64,000 bases of DNA, taken from the NCBI GenBank assembly GCA_000824825.2, contig LM655169.1, positions 30,192-94,191 of the forward strand, read 5' to 3'. Origin of the DNA: Mesorhizobium sp. ORS 3324 (lineage in GTDB: Bacteria > Pseudomonadota > Alphaproteobacteria > Rhizobiales > Rhizobiaceae). Below, piece after piece: positions 37,931 through 46,852 of the stretch. The notes beneath the pieces were generated by a model. That model saw only the letters and a list, made by a program, of their open reading frames with translations. It ran no database searches and was not told where the DNA came from. The position numbers were made by a program, and so were the translations under genes. Numbering within the stretch: the first letter of the stretch is position 1; every line of letters starts with the position of its first letter.

Positions 37931-39022
37931 GTGTTGACCACCACAGACGACCTTCGGGTCAAGGAACTCAAAGTCCTGAGCACGCCGGACGAGGTGATGC
38001 GCGAGATACCGCGCTCGCTGACGGCGACGCGCACCGTTGCCGCCTCGCGCAACGCCATCCATTCCATCCTGGCGGGGGCCGACGATCGACTGGTAGTCAT
38101 CGTCGGCCCTTGTTCCATCCACGACCCGGTCGCCGCCGTGGACTACGCCAGCCGTCTGGCGGCGCTGCGCGAGGCCCTGGCGGACCGGCTTGAGATCGGC
38201 ATGCGTGTCTATTTTGAGAAGCCGCGCACCACGGTCGGCTGGAAGGGCCTGATCAACGATCCCGACCTCGACGGCAGCTTCAACATCGACAAGGGGTTGC
38301 GCATGGCGCGCAACGTGCTGTCGGCCGTCAACAATCTCGGCCTGCCGGCGGCGACCGAGTTCCTCGACATGACGACGCCGCAATACATCGCCGACCTCGT
38401 TGCCTGGGGCGCCATCGGCGCGCGCACGACCGAGAGCCAGATCCACCGTGAGCTTGCCTCCGGTCTCTCCTGCCCGGTCGGCTTCAAGAACGGCACCGAC
38501 GGCAATTTGCGCATCGCCGCCGAAGCGGTGAAGTCGGCCGCGCAGCCGCATCATTTCATGGCGGTGACCAAGGGCGGTCGCAGCGCCATTGCCGCGACCA
38601 CCGGCAACGAGGACTGCCACGTCATCCTGCGCGGCGGTGTGGTGCCGAACTACGATGCGGCAAGCGTCGACGCTGCCGCCGCGGAGCTCGGCCGCATCGG
38701 TGTGGCGCCGCGACTGATGATCGATGTCAGCCACGCCAACAGCGGCAAGAGGCCGGAAAACCAGCCGAAGGTCGCGCATGACGTGGCGGGCCAGGTCGCG
38801 GCGGGCGACGAGCGCATCATCGGCGTCATGATCGAGAGCAATCTCGTCGCCGGCCGGCAGGATGTCGTGCCCGGCAAGCCGCTCACCTACGGCCAGAGCA
38901 TCACCGACGGCTGCATCGACTGGGCGACCACCGAGACGGTGCTGCACGGCCTTGCCGGCGCCGTCGAATGGCGCCGGTCGGTGAAGCGCGAACTGCTTGC
39001 CACCCGGCAGGGTGCCGCATGA
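37931..39022 (+). CDS. aroG: 3-Deoxy-7-phosphoheptulonate (DAHP) synthase, class I AroG/F/H type
   Basis: 363 residues. It condenses phosphoenolpyruvate and erythrose-4-phosphate at the entry of the shikimate pathway. Metal/substrate motifs: VIVGPCSIHDP (59-66), YFEKPRTTVGWKG, GARTTESQ, GFKNGTDG and DVSHANSGK. Many rhizobia also have a class II (plant-type) enzyme; this one is the microbial class I. The start is GTG 37931 with AGGAG before it. Control by the leader described above replaces or adds to feedback inhibition. A hairpin lies between it and the convergent exporter gene. Confidence 0.95.
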   Translation: MLTTTDDLRVKELKVLSTPDEVMREIPRSLTATRTVAASRNAIHSILAGADDRLVVIVGPCSIHDPVAAVDYASRLAALREALADRLEIGMRVYFEKPRTTVGWKGLINDPDLDGSFNIDKGLRMARNVLSAVNNLGLPAATEFLDMTTPQYIADLVAWGAIGARTTESQIHRELASGLSCPVGFKNGTDGNLRIAAEAVKSAAQPHHFMAVTKGGRSAIAATTGNEDCHVILRGGVVPNYDAASVDAAAAELGRIGVAPRLMIDVSHANSGKRPENQPKVAHDVAGQVAAGDERIIGVMIESNLVAGRQDVVPGKPLTYGQSITDGCIDWATTETVLHGLAGAVEWRRSVKRELLATRQGAA

Positions 39023-39030
39023 CAGCTTAA

Positions 39031-39052
39031 GGGGCGGCAACTACGCCGCCCC
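39031..39052. terminator. Hairpin between convergent aroG and the LysE gene
   Basis: GGGGCGGC and GCCGCCCC form a perfect 8-bp stem with loop AACTAC, eight bases after aroG; it includes the stop codon of the exporter gene on the other strand. No T-run, so termination strength is uncertain. Confidence 0.5.
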
Positions 39053-39676
39053 CAGCCCTTCCCATGCGGTGAACACCGAGACGGCAAACAAGAGCAACCC
39101 GGCCGCGCGGCCGGCAAATGCAGTTGCCCCTGGATTGGCGACCAGCATCTGCCGGCTGCGCCCGGCGGTGATGGCGAGCCCGCCATAGATTCCCGCCTGC
39201 GTGGCGACCGTCAGCAGCCCCATGACGGTCGCCTGCATCCAGATCGGACCGTAAGCCGGCTTCAGGAATTGCGGATAGACGGCAAGGATGAAGAGATAGG
39301 CCTTGGGGTTGATCAGGCAGGTCACGAGTCCCTGCCGGAACGCCTTCCAGGCTGAGCGGCTGCCGGCGGGTCCGTCGTCGCCGACGGTGATCGAACTGCG
39401 CATCAGCGAAATGCCGATATAGGCCATATAAGCGGCGCCGGCGACCAGCAGCGGCTTGAACAGGACCGGCAGGAAATGCATGAGCAGGCCGACACCGATC
39501 GCACCGTTCAGCGTGTGCACCGCGCCGCCAAGCATGATGCCGGCGGTGGCGGCAAGGCCACGATTGCCGCCACCGGTCAGCGCATTGGCCAGCACGAACA
39601 GCATGTCCATGCCCGGCACCGCGATGATGCCGAACAGCAGGATGAAGAAAAGCCAGAGGTTTTCGGTGTAGCTCAT
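39041..39676 (-). CDS. LysE/RhtB-family amino-acid exporter
   Basis: 211 residues with six hydrophobic helices. Family features: WLFFILLFGIIAVPGMDMLFVL at the start, GGNRGLAATAGIMLGGAVH and FRQGLVTCLINPKAYLFIL. It would export an amino acid or analogue driven by the proton gradient. It is divergent from the WYL regulator, a pairing that suggests local control; the exported compound is unknown. Confidence 0.9.
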   Translation of the reverse strand: MSYTENLWLFFILLFGIIAVPGMDMLFVLANALTGGGNRGLAATAGIMLGGAVHTLNGAIGVGLLMHFLPVLFKPLLVAGAAYMAYIGISLMRSSITVGDDGPAGSRSAWKAFRQGLVTCLINPKAYLFILAVYPQFLKPAYGPIWMQATVMGLLTVATQAGIYGGLAITAGRSRQMLVANPGATAFAGRAAGLLLFAVSVFTAWEGLGAA

Positions 39677-39759
39677 GTCAGTTGCCTGTCGTCCAATCGG
39701 CCAGGCCGCTAAGGAATCTGTTGATTTTCAAACTGGTAGGGGCCCTATAGGTCACCCCA

Positions 39760-39779
39760 ACTGACGGGGGTGTGTCAGT
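39760..39779. promoter_or_regulatory. Inverted repeat between the LysE and WYL regulator genes
   Basis: ACTGAC N8 GTCAGT, with CACCCC/GGGGTG just outside and inside, 24 bases before the regulator ATG in the 126-base divergent region. A candidate site for the neighbouring WYL protein. Confidence 0.45.
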
Positions 39780-39802
39780 TGCGTTTCGCTTGGGCCAAGG
39801 AA

Positions 39803-40498
39803 ATGCGCAAGGCATCGCGCCTGTTCGAGATCATCCAGATCCTGCGGCTGGCCCGAAAGCCGGTGACCGCGGCGACGATCGCCGAACAGCTCGAAGTGAC
39901 GGTGCGCTCGGTCTATCGCGACATTGCCGCGCTGCAGGCGATGCGGGTGCCGATCGAGGGCGGGCGCGGCATCGGCTATATCCTGCGCCCCGGCTTCGAC
40001 CTGCCGCCGCTGATGTTCTCGATCGAGGAGATGGAGGCGATCGTTCTATCGCTGGCGCTGCTGGAGCGTACCGGCGACGACGAGCTCAAGCGGGCGGCCA
40101 AACGGGTCAGCGCCAAGATTGCCGGCGCCGTGCCGCCGCCTCTGCGGCAGACGCTCGACGCCAACGCGCTGCATGCCTGGGGTTTTGCCGCACCTTCGGC
40201 CTCGGCAGTCGATCTCGCGCTGGTGCGCCGCGCCATCCGCGACGAGGAGAAGCTCGACCTTGCCTATCGCGACGAAGCAGGCCGCGCCACGCAGCGCATC
40301 ATCCGACCGATCGCGCTGATCTACTATGCCGAGACCGCCAACATCGTCGCCTGGTGCGAACTGCGCCAGGCCATCCGCAATTTCCGCAGCGACCGCATCG
40401 AGGACTGCCAGGTAACCGGCCTGCGGTTCAAAGGTGAGGGCGATCGCCTGCGGCAGGTCTGGGTGGATGGTTGGGAGATCAACAGCTCGGCCGGTTAG
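39803..40498 (+). CDS. YafY-type transcriptional regulator (HTH + WYL domain)
   Basis: 231 residues. N-terminal DeoR-like helix-turn-helix (RLFEIIQILRLARKPVTAA, LEVTVRSVYRDIAALQ) followed by the wing GGRGIGYILRPGFDLPPL and a WYL domain (VDLALVRRAIRDEEKLDLAYR ... IIRPIALIYYAETANIVAW). WYL domains sense nucleic-acid-like or small ligands. ATG 39803 has AAGG before it. Probably controls the divergent exporter. Confidence 0.9.
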   Translation: MRKASRLFEIIQILRLARKPVTAATIAEQLEVTVRSVYRDIAALQAMRVPIEGGRGIGYILRPGFDLPPLMFSIEEMEAIVLSLALLERTGDDELKRAAKRVSAKIAGAVPPPLRQTLDANALHAWGFAAPSASAVDLALVRRAIRDEEKLDLAYRDEAGRATQRIIRPIALIYYAETANIVAWCELRQAIRNFRSDRIEDCQVTGLRFKGEGDRLRQVWVDGWEINSSAG

Positions 40499-40546
40499 AC
40501 ACCCCGAGTACCTACCACACAAATTATTGAGACGCCGGCGGGACAG

Positions 40547-40704
40547 CGCCCCCCTCTGTCCTGCCGGACATCTCCCCCACTTGGAGGGAGATCGGACGTC
40601 ACCGCGGCTTTCGCCAATCGCCAACGTCGCAGGATTGAGCGGGGCGCCAAAGCTGCCAATCTCCCCCCTTGTGGGGGAGATGGCCGGCAGGCCAGAGGGG
40701 GGCG
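40547..40704. repeat. Family I palindromic repeat, copy 2
   Basis: Ends CGCCCCCCTCTG and CAGAGGGGGGCG, with the same inner inverted pairs as copy 1 at 36401-36557 and the same orientation. Confidence 0.85.
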
Positions 40705-40743
40705 CAAAGGATCACGACCGATCTCACCTTGCCGGCCGACAAA

Positions 40744-41853
40744 CTACCTCACATCCATCCAACGCTGCTCCTGGAACGAGCGCGCCATCGCGTGCACGGT
40801 GCGTTCGATCTCCAGGCCATCGTCGAAGTCGATGATCCGTGCCGGCTTGCCGGCGATCCGCATCAACAGCTCGCGGCACTCGATCATCTTGAGGTCGTTG
40901 AAGCCGAGGCCGTGGCCGGGCGCAGGCAGGAAGGAATCGTAAGGCTTGTGGTGCGGCGCCACCAGGATCGTGCGGTAGCCCTGCTCGGTCGGCCGGTCGG
41001 CGGTGAGATAAAGCTGGAACTCGTTCATCCGCTCCTGGTCGTAGAGGATCGAGCCTTTCGAACCGAAGATCTGGATGGCGATGCGGCCCTTGCGGCCCCA
41101 GGCCGAGCGGTTGACCAAGAGCGTGCCGGCAACGCCGTTTTCGAGATGCATCAGCACGCTGGCGATGTCGTAAGTCTCCACCGCGCGGCGCCCGCCGGAC
41201 GCGACCTTGCGGTCGGCATAGGGCTTGACCATGTCGCACATGACGCGGGCGACGCGGCCGAACAGCACCTTGATCAGCGACAGCGGATGGACCGCGAAAT
41301 CGTCGAGCGCGCCGTAACCCGAGGCCGCCTCGTGCTTCCAGAAGAAAAGCGCTTCGGGATCGGCCATGAAATCCTCGTCCATCTCGACGCGCACGAGGTT
41401 GACGTCGCCGATCACCTTTTCCTCGAGCAGCGCGCCGATGTGGCGGATGGCCGGGTTCTGGATGTAGTTGTAGCCGAGCGCGGCAACCTTACCCGACTTC
41501 CTGGCGGCCTTCGCCATGGCTTCTGCTTCGGCGAAGCCCGGCGCCATCGGCTTCTCGCACCACAGATGTTTGCCGGCTTCCAGGACGGCGATGGCCATTT
41601 CCGGGTGAAACTGGTTAGGCGTGGTCAGCGAGACGACATCGACCTCCGGATCGTTGACCACGGCGCGCCAGTCGCCCGAGCCCCGGGCGAAGCCGAACTC
41701 GCCCGCCTTGCGTTTTGCGAGCTCGTCATTGACCTCGCCCAGATGCATCAGCCGCGGTTTCTCGACATCGGGAAAGACGGCGCCGACGGCGTTCCAGGCG
41801 ATGGCGTGGCACTTGCCCATGAAGCCCGTGCCGATGAGGCCCACTCCGACCAT
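40744..41853 (-). CDS. Gfo/Idh/MocA-family oxidoreductase
   Basis: 369 residues from ATG 41853, which has GGAGA eight bases ahead; ATG 41868 has no such site. Rossmann start VGVGLIGTGFMGKCHAIAW, catalytic-lysine motif WCEKPMAPG and YGALDDFAVHPLSL for the active-site His. About 40 residues longer than idhA and only distantly similar. Divergent from iolR and close to the iol genes, so scyllo-inositol or another inositol isomer is a plausible substrate (inference). Confidence 0.85.
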   Translation of the reverse strand: MVGVGLIGTGFMGKCHAIAWNAVGAVFPDVEKPRLMHLGEVNDELAKRKAGEFGFARGSGDWRAVVNDPEVDVVSLTTPNQFHPEMAIAVLEAGKHLWCEKPMAPGFAEAEAMAKAARKSGKVAALGYNYIQNPAIRHIGALLEEKVIGDVNLVRVEMDEDFMADPEALFFWKHEAASGYGALDDFAVHPLSLIKVLFGRVARVMCDMVKPYADRKVASGGRRAVETYDIASVLMHLENGVAGTLLVNRSAWGRKGRIAIQIFGSKGSILYDQERMNEFQLYLTADRPTEQGYRTILVAPHHKPYDSFLPAPGHGLGFNDLKMIECRELLMRIAGKPARIIDFDDGLEIERTVHAMARSFQEQRWMDVR

Positions 41854-41887
41854 GTCGATTGTCTCCATTGAAGGGGAAGAATTCGTG

Positions 41888-41927
41888 TGGATGAATTAAT
41901 CCATTTCAGACAAGAATGGAACGTCCA
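41888..41927. promoter_or_regulatory. Palindromes in the oxidoreductase/iolR divergent region
   Basis: TGGATGAATTAATCCA (41888-41903, one mismatch) and TGGAACGTCCA (41917-41927, perfect) lie in 136 bases between the two divergent genes. Both contain TGGA/TCCA ends, and GGAA/TTCC-type elements also precede iolC; they are candidate IolR sites. Confidence 0.45.
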
Positions 41928-41989
41928 AATCATTTTTTATGGTGTTCTTGCGTGAAACCGCTATGATGGGGCAGGAGAGGAACACCAGC

Positions 41990-42856
41990 ATGGCCGTGGG
42001 CGGAGCGACGATGGACGAAAGGGTGCCTCGCGATTTCGAGACGTTGCGCGCAACGATCCTGGAACGGCGCGCGAGCCTGCCCAAGCGCATCGCGCAGATC
42101 GCCGCCTATGCGCTGGACAATCCCGACGACATCGCCTTCGGCACGGCGGCGAGCATCGCGGCTTCCGCCGGCGTCCAGCCTTCGACGCTGATCCGCTTTG
42201 CCCAGCAGCTCGGCTTCGACGGTTTCACCAGCCTGCAGCAGGTGTTCCGCGAGCGCCTGCGCGAGCGCAATTCCTCCTATGACGAACGGCTGGCGGCGCT
42301 GCGCGCCAAGGCCGAGGAAGGCGCCGGCCACCGGGCGATCTTCGACGGTTTCGTCGCTGCCGCCAGCACCTCGCTCAGCGACATTTCGCGCGCCTTGAAC
42401 GATGCGCATTTCGAAGAGGCGATCGCGCTGCTGGCCAAGGCCGAGACCATCTATGTGCTGGCCAAGCGCCGCTCCTATCCGGTTGCCTCCTACATCGCCT
42501 ACGCGCTGGGCAAGCTCAAGATTCGCAACCAGCTGATCGAATCGGCCGCGGGACTGAATGCCGAGATGATCGGCTTCGCCACGCCGCGCGACGCCGTCAT
42601 CGCCATCAGCTTCTCGCCTTACGCGCCGGCGACCATCGAGGAAACACGCTCGATCGCCGAGCAGGGCGTGCCGATCGTCGCCATCACCGACAGCTCGTTT
42701 TCGCCGCTCGCCCAGTTCGCCAAGGTCTGGTTCGAGGTGTCCGAAGCGGATTTCGGCGGCTTCCGCTCGCTGTCGGCGACGATGGCGCTCGCCATGGCGC
42801 TGACCGTCGCCATCGGCGAGAAGCGGCGCGACGCGGGCCGCAAGCGCAAGTCCTGA
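41990..42856 (+). CDS. iolR: RpiR-family transcriptional regulator, probably IolR
   Basis: 288 residues from ATG 41990, preceded by GGAGAGG. N-terminal RpiR helix-turn-helix (FGTAASIAASAGVQPSTLIR, FAQQLGFDGFTSLQQVF) and a C-terminal SIS sugar-isomerase-like domain (IYVLAKRRSYPVASYIAYAL, FSPYAPATIEETRSIAEQG). In rhizobia the repressor of inositol genes is of this family, and it lies directly before iolC, so the symbol is by context. In-frame ATGs at 41939 and 41963 would lengthen it but have no ribosome site. Confidence 0.87.
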   Translation: MAVGGATMDERVPRDFETLRATILERRASLPKRIAQIAAYALDNPDDIAFGTAASIAASAGVQPSTLIRFAQQLGFDGFTSLQQVFRERLRERNSSYDERLAALRAKAEEGAGHRAIFDGFVAAASTSLSDISRALNDAHFEEAIALLAKAETIYVLAKRRSYPVASYIAYALGKLKIRNQLIESAAGLNAEMIGFATPRDAVIAISFSPYAPATIEETRSIAEQGVPIVAITDSSFSPLAQFAKVWFEVSEADFGGFRSLSATMALAMALTVAIGEKRRDAGRKRKS

Positions 42857-42884
42857 CCGCCTCGCATCAGCGTTTTTCCATCCG

Positions 42885-42936
42885 GGAATGCTCATTCCAT
42901 ATTGACTATGGATTGGAATTATTATTTCATATTGAC
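42885..42936. promoter_or_regulatory. iolC upstream operator cluster
   Basis: GGAATGCTCATTCC (42885-42898) is a perfect 6+2+6 palindrome, overlapped by CCATATTGACTATGG (42897-42911, perfect 5+5+5). CATATTGAC is repeated 30 bases apart (42898 and 42928), with TTGGAATTATTATTT between. The 52-base AT-rich block lies 75 bases before the iolC ATG and is probably the iol promoter with IolR sites. Confidence 0.55.
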
Positions 42937-43010
42937 GGCGCCACGCTGCAGTTTACGCGTGCCGCCCAAAACGACGCTGCTCAGCACAACAAGGCCGATG
43001 GGAGGTTCGA

Positions 43011-44945
43011 ATGGGCGAAGCTGTGGAAGCGAAATATCCGCCGCTCGACGTCATAACGATCGGCCGCGCCTCGGTCGATCTCTACGGCCAGCAGATCGGC
43101 TCGCGGCTGGAGGACATCACCTCCTTCGCCAAGTCGGTCGGCGGCTGCCCGGCCAATATTTCCGTCGGCACGGCAAGGCTCGGCCTGCGCTCGGCGCTGC
43201 TCACCCGCGTCGGCGACGAGCAGATGGGCCGCTTCATCCGCGAGCAGCTGCGGCGCGAGGGCGTCTCGGTCGACGGGCTGAAGACCGACAAGGAGCGGCT
43301 GACGGCGCTGGTGCTGCTTTCGGTCGAGGATGAAGGCGTCTCGCCGATGATCTTCTACCGCTCCGACTGCGCCGACATGGCGCTCGCGGAAGAGGATATC
43401 GACGAGGCCTTCATCGCCTCGGCGCGCGCCGTCGTCGTCACCGGCACTCATTTCTCGCGGCCTAACTCGGACGCCGCCCAGCGCAAGGCGATCCGCTTGA
43501 TGAAGGCCAAAGGCGGCAAGGTGGTGTTCGACATCGACTACCGCCCGAACCTCTGGGGCCTGGCAGGCCATGCCGAAGGCTTCGAGCGCTACGTCAAGTC
43601 GGACCGCGTCTCGGCGCAGTTGAAGACAGTGCTTCCCGATTGCGACCTCATCGTCGGCACCGAGGAGGAGATCATGATTGCGTCGGGCGCCGATGATTGC
43701 CTGAGCGCGCTGAAAGCGATTCGCTCGCTGTCCTCGGCCACCATCGTGCTAAAGCGCGGCGCCAAGGGCTGCATCGTCTATGACGGGCCGATCAGCGACG
43801 ACCTCGAGGACGGCATCGTCGGCAAGGGTTTCCCGATCGAGATCTACAATGTGCTCGGCGCCGGCGACGCCTTCATGTCGGGCTTCCTGCGCGGCTGGCT
43901 CGGCGGCGAAAGTTTTGCAACCGCGGCGACCTGGGCCAATGCTTGCGGCGCCTTCGCCGTGTCGCGCCTGCTCTGCGCGCCTGAGTATCCGACCTTCGAG
44001 GAGTTGCAGTTCTTCCTGAAGCACGGCAGCAAGCATCTGGCGCTGCGCAAGGACGAGGCGATCAACCACATCCACTGGGCGACCACGCGCCGGCGCGACA
44101 TTCCCTCGCTGATGGCGCTTGCCTGCGACCATCGCGTCCAGCTGGAAGATGTCGCCGCGAGGGTCGGCGCCGACACTTCGCGCATCCCTGATTTCAAGGT
44201 GCTGACCGTCAAGGCGGCTGCCAAGGTCGCCGCCGGCCGCGACGGCTACGGCATGCTGATCGACGAGAAATACGGCCGCGACGCGATGTTCGAATTCGCC
44301 CGCCATCCTTTCGCCTGGCTCGGCCGTCCGGTCGAGCTGCCGGGCTCGCGGCCGCTGCGCTTCGAATTCTCGCAGGACATCGGCTCGCAACTCATCGACT
44401 GGCCGGTCGACCACTGCATCAAGTGCCTGTGCTTCTACCACCCGGACGATCCGGAAGCGCTGAAGACCGAGCAGCAGCAGAAGCTGAGGGCCCTGTTCGA
44501 AGCGGCCCGCAAGGTCGGCCGCGAATTGCTGGTCGAGATCATCGCCGGCAAGCATGGCAAGCTCGACGACACCACCATCCCGCGCGCGCTCGAGGAGCTC
44601 TATGCGCTCGGCATCAAACCCGACTGGTGGAAGCTCGAGCCGCAGGCTTCGGCAAACGCCTGGGCAAAGATCGAGCAGGTGATCGTCAAGAACGATCCTT
44701 GGTGCCGCGGGGTCGTGCTGCTCGGCCTGGAGGCGCCGCAGGACGAGCTGGTTGCGGCCTTTGCCGCCACCGCGAATGCGCCGATCGTCAAGGGATTTGC
44801 CGTCGGTCGCACCATCTTCATCAATGCCGCCGAACAATGGCTGGCCGGCAGGATGTCGGATGACGAGGCTGTTGCCGACATGGCCTCGCGCTTCGAGCAG
44901 CTGACCGAGGCATGGCTTGCCGCGCGCGGCCGTAAAGCAGCATAA
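43011..44945 (+). CDS. iolC: 5-Dehydro-2-deoxygluconokinase fused to a DUF2090 aldolase-like domain
   Basis: 644 residues, twice the length of a plain IolC. Residues 1-330 are a PfkB-type kinase (GRASVDLYGQQIG; catalytic NVLGAGDAFMSGF near 283; KSVGGCPANISVGTARLG). Residues 345-640 are a DUF2090 barrel (LMALACDHRVQLEDVAAR ... GYGMLIDEKYG ... FARHPFAWLGRPVELPGSR). The kinase phosphorylates 2-deoxy-5-keto-gluconate; the DUF2090 part probably supplies the next step, aldolase cleavage, as IolJ does elsewhere. The fusion is usual in proteobacteria. Confidence 0.93.
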   Translation: MGEAVEAKYPPLDVITIGRASVDLYGQQIGSRLEDITSFAKSVGGCPANISVGTARLGLRSALLTRVGDEQMGRFIREQLRREGVSVDGLKTDKERLTALVLLSVEDEGVSPMIFYRSDCADMALAEEDIDEAFIASARAVVVTGTHFSRPNSDAAQRKAIRLMKAKGGKVVFDIDYRPNLWGLAGHAEGFERYVKSDRVSAQLKTVLPDCDLIVGTEEEIMIASGADDCLSALKAIRSLSSATIVLKRGAKGCIVYDGPISDDLEDGIVGKGFPIEIYNVLGAGDAFMSGFLRGWLGGESFATAATWANACGAFAVSRLLCAPEYPTFEELQFFLKHGSKHLALRKDEAINHIHWATTRRRDIPSLMALACDHRVQLEDVAARVGADTSRIPDFKVLTVKAAAKVAAGRDGYGMLIDEKYGRDAMFEFARHPFAWLGRPVELPGSRPLRFEFSQDIGSQLIDWPVDHCIKCLCFYHPDDPEALKTEQQQKLRALFEAARKVGRELLVEIIAGKHGKLDDTTIPRALEELYALGIKPDWWKLEPQASANAWAKIEQVIVKNDPWCRGVVLLGLEAPQDELVAAFAATANAPIVKGFAVGRTIFINAAEQWLAGRMSDDEAVADMASRFEQLTEAWLAARGRKAA

Positions 44946-44997
44946 GAAGACGGGCCGCATAACAAGACGGCATCAGGAAAGGCCGGAGGAAACGACA

Positions 44998-46848
44998 ATG
45001 ACCAAGACCGTTCGCCTGACGATGGCGCAGGCGCTGACCCGCTTTCTCAGCCGGCAGATGACCGAGATCGATGGCAAAAAGGCGCCGATCTTCGGCGGCG
45101 TCTGGGCGATCTTCGGCCACGGCAATGTCGCCGGCGTCGGCGAGGCGCTCTACCAGGTGCGCGACGAGCTGCCGACCTTCCGCGCCCATAACGAACAGGC
45201 GATGGCGCATGCAGCGATCGCCTACGCCAAGGCGAATTTCCGCCGCCGCTTCATGGCCGCCACCACATCGATTGGCCCGGGCGCGCTGAACATGGTGACG
45301 GCGGCAGCGCTTGCGCATGTCAACCGGCTACCGGTGCTGCTGCTCCCCGGCGATGTCTTCGCCAACCGCCTGCCCGACCCGGTGCTGCAGCAGGCCGAGG
45401 ATTTCTCCGACGGGACTGCGAGCGTCAACGACTGCTTCCGCCCTGTGTCGCGCTACTTCGACCGCATCACGCGGCCGGAGCAGATCATCCCGGCGCTGAA
45501 CCGCGCCATGCAGGTGCTGACCGATCCGGCCGAATGCGGCCCGGTCACGCTTTCGCTCTGCCAGGACGTGCAGGCCGAGGCCTACGACTATCCCGAGAGC
45601 CTGTTTGCCGAGCGCGTCTGGACACCGCGCCGGCAGCGCCCGGATCGCCACGAGTTGGCGGCCGCCGTCGCGGCGCTGAAGGGCGCCAAGAAGCCGCTGG
45701 TGATCGCCGGCGGCGGCGTGCTTTACTCGCAGGCTTCCGGCGAGCTGGCGAAGCTGGTGCAGGGCGCCGGCATCCCGGTCTGCGAGACGCAAGGCGGCAA
45801 GTCTTCGCTGCCCGACGATCATCCCCTCAACATGGCAGCGGTCGGCGTCACCGGCACCTCGGCGGCCAACCGGCTGGCGGAAGAGGCGGATGTCGTGCTT
45901 GCCGTCGGCACCAGGCTGCAGGATTTCACCACCGGCTCCTGGGCGTTGTTCAAGAATGCCGGCCGCACCATCGTTGGACTGAACACCCAGGCATTCGACG
46001 CCGGCAAGCACTGGGCGCTGCCGCTGGTCGCCGACGCGGCGGAAGGGCTCGCCGAGCTTTCCGCCGCGCTGAAGGGCTGGAAGGCACCGACCGCCTGGAC
46101 CGACAATGCGCTGAAGGGCAAGACGGAATGGCAGGCCGCCGCCGCCAAGGTGACGGCCTCGACCAATGCCGCCTATCCGTCCGACGCGCAGGTGATCGGC
46201 GCGGTGCAGCGCGCCATGGGCTCCGGCGTCACCTTGCTGCATGCCGCCGGCGGCCTGCCGGGCGAACTGCACAAGCTGTGGCAGGCGGGCGCGCCCGGCT
46301 CCTACCATGCCGAATACGGCTTCTCGACGATGGGCTACGAGATCGCCGGCGGTCTCGGCGTCAAGATGGCCAAGCCCGACCAGGAGGTCGTCGTCATGGT
46401 CGGCGACGGCTCCTACCTGATGCTCAATTCCGAGATCGCCACTTCGGTGATGCTGGGCCTGAAGCTCACCATCGTGCTCCTCGACAACCGTGGCTATGGC
46501 TGCATCAACCGGCTGCAGATGGCGACCGGCGGCGCCAACTTCAACAATCTGCTCAAGGACGCGCGCCATGAGGTGATGCCCGACGTCGACTTCGCCGCGC
46601 ATGCGGCAAGCCTCGGCGCCATCGCCGAGAAAGTGGCGTCGATCGCCGAGCTGGAGACGGCGCTGGCCAAAGCCAAAGGCAACGACAAGACCACCGTGCT
46701 GGTCATCGACACCGATCCGCTGGTGTCGACCGAGGCCGGCGGCCACTGGTGGGATGTCGCCGTGCCGGAAGTCTCGTCGCGGCCGCAGGTGAATGCCGCG
46801 CGCAAGGCGTATGAGGACAAGAAACAGATGCAAAGCATCGGTGATTGA
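44998..46848 (+). CDS. iolD: 3D-(3,5/4)-trihydroxycyclohexane-1,2-dione hydrolase
   Basis: 616 residues, thiamin-diphosphate enzyme. N-terminal pyrimidine-binding domain with the catalytic Glu in RAHNEQAMAHAAIAY, central VIAGGGVLYSQ, and the diphosphate/Mg motif VVMVGDGSYLMLNSEI ... NRGYGCINRLQ. It opens the inositol-derived ring to 5-deoxyglucuronate. ATG 44998 has GGAGGAAACG before it, 52 bases after iolC. Four bases after its stop a family II repeat begins. Confidence 0.95.
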   Translation: MTKTVRLTMAQALTRFLSRQMTEIDGKKAPIFGGVWAIFGHGNVAGVGEALYQVRDELPTFRAHNEQAMAHAAIAYAKANFRRRFMAATTSIGPGALNMVTAAALAHVNRLPVLLLPGDVFANRLPDPVLQQAEDFSDGTASVNDCFRPVSRYFDRITRPEQIIPALNRAMQVLTDPAECGPVTLSLCQDVQAEAYDYPESLFAERVWTPRRQRPDRHELAAAVAALKGAKKPLVIAGGGVLYSQASGELAKLVQGAGIPVCETQGGKSSLPDDHPLNMAAVGVTGTSAANRLAEEADVVLAVGTRLQDFTTGSWALFKNAGRTIVGLNTQAFDAGKHWALPLVADAAEGLAELSAALKGWKAPTAWTDNALKGKTEWQAAAAKVTASTNAAYPSDAQVIGAVQRAMGSGVTLLHAAGGLPGELHKLWQAGAPGSYHAEYGFSTMGYEIAGGLGVKMAKPDQEVVVMVGDGSYLMLNSEIATSVMLGLKLTIVLLDNRGYGCINRLQMATGGANFNNLLKDARHEVMPDVDFAAHAASLGAIAEKVASIAELETALAKAKGNDKTTVLVIDTDPLVSTEAGGHWWDVAVPEVSSRPQVNAARKAYEDKKQMQSIGD

Positions 46849-46852
46849 AGCC

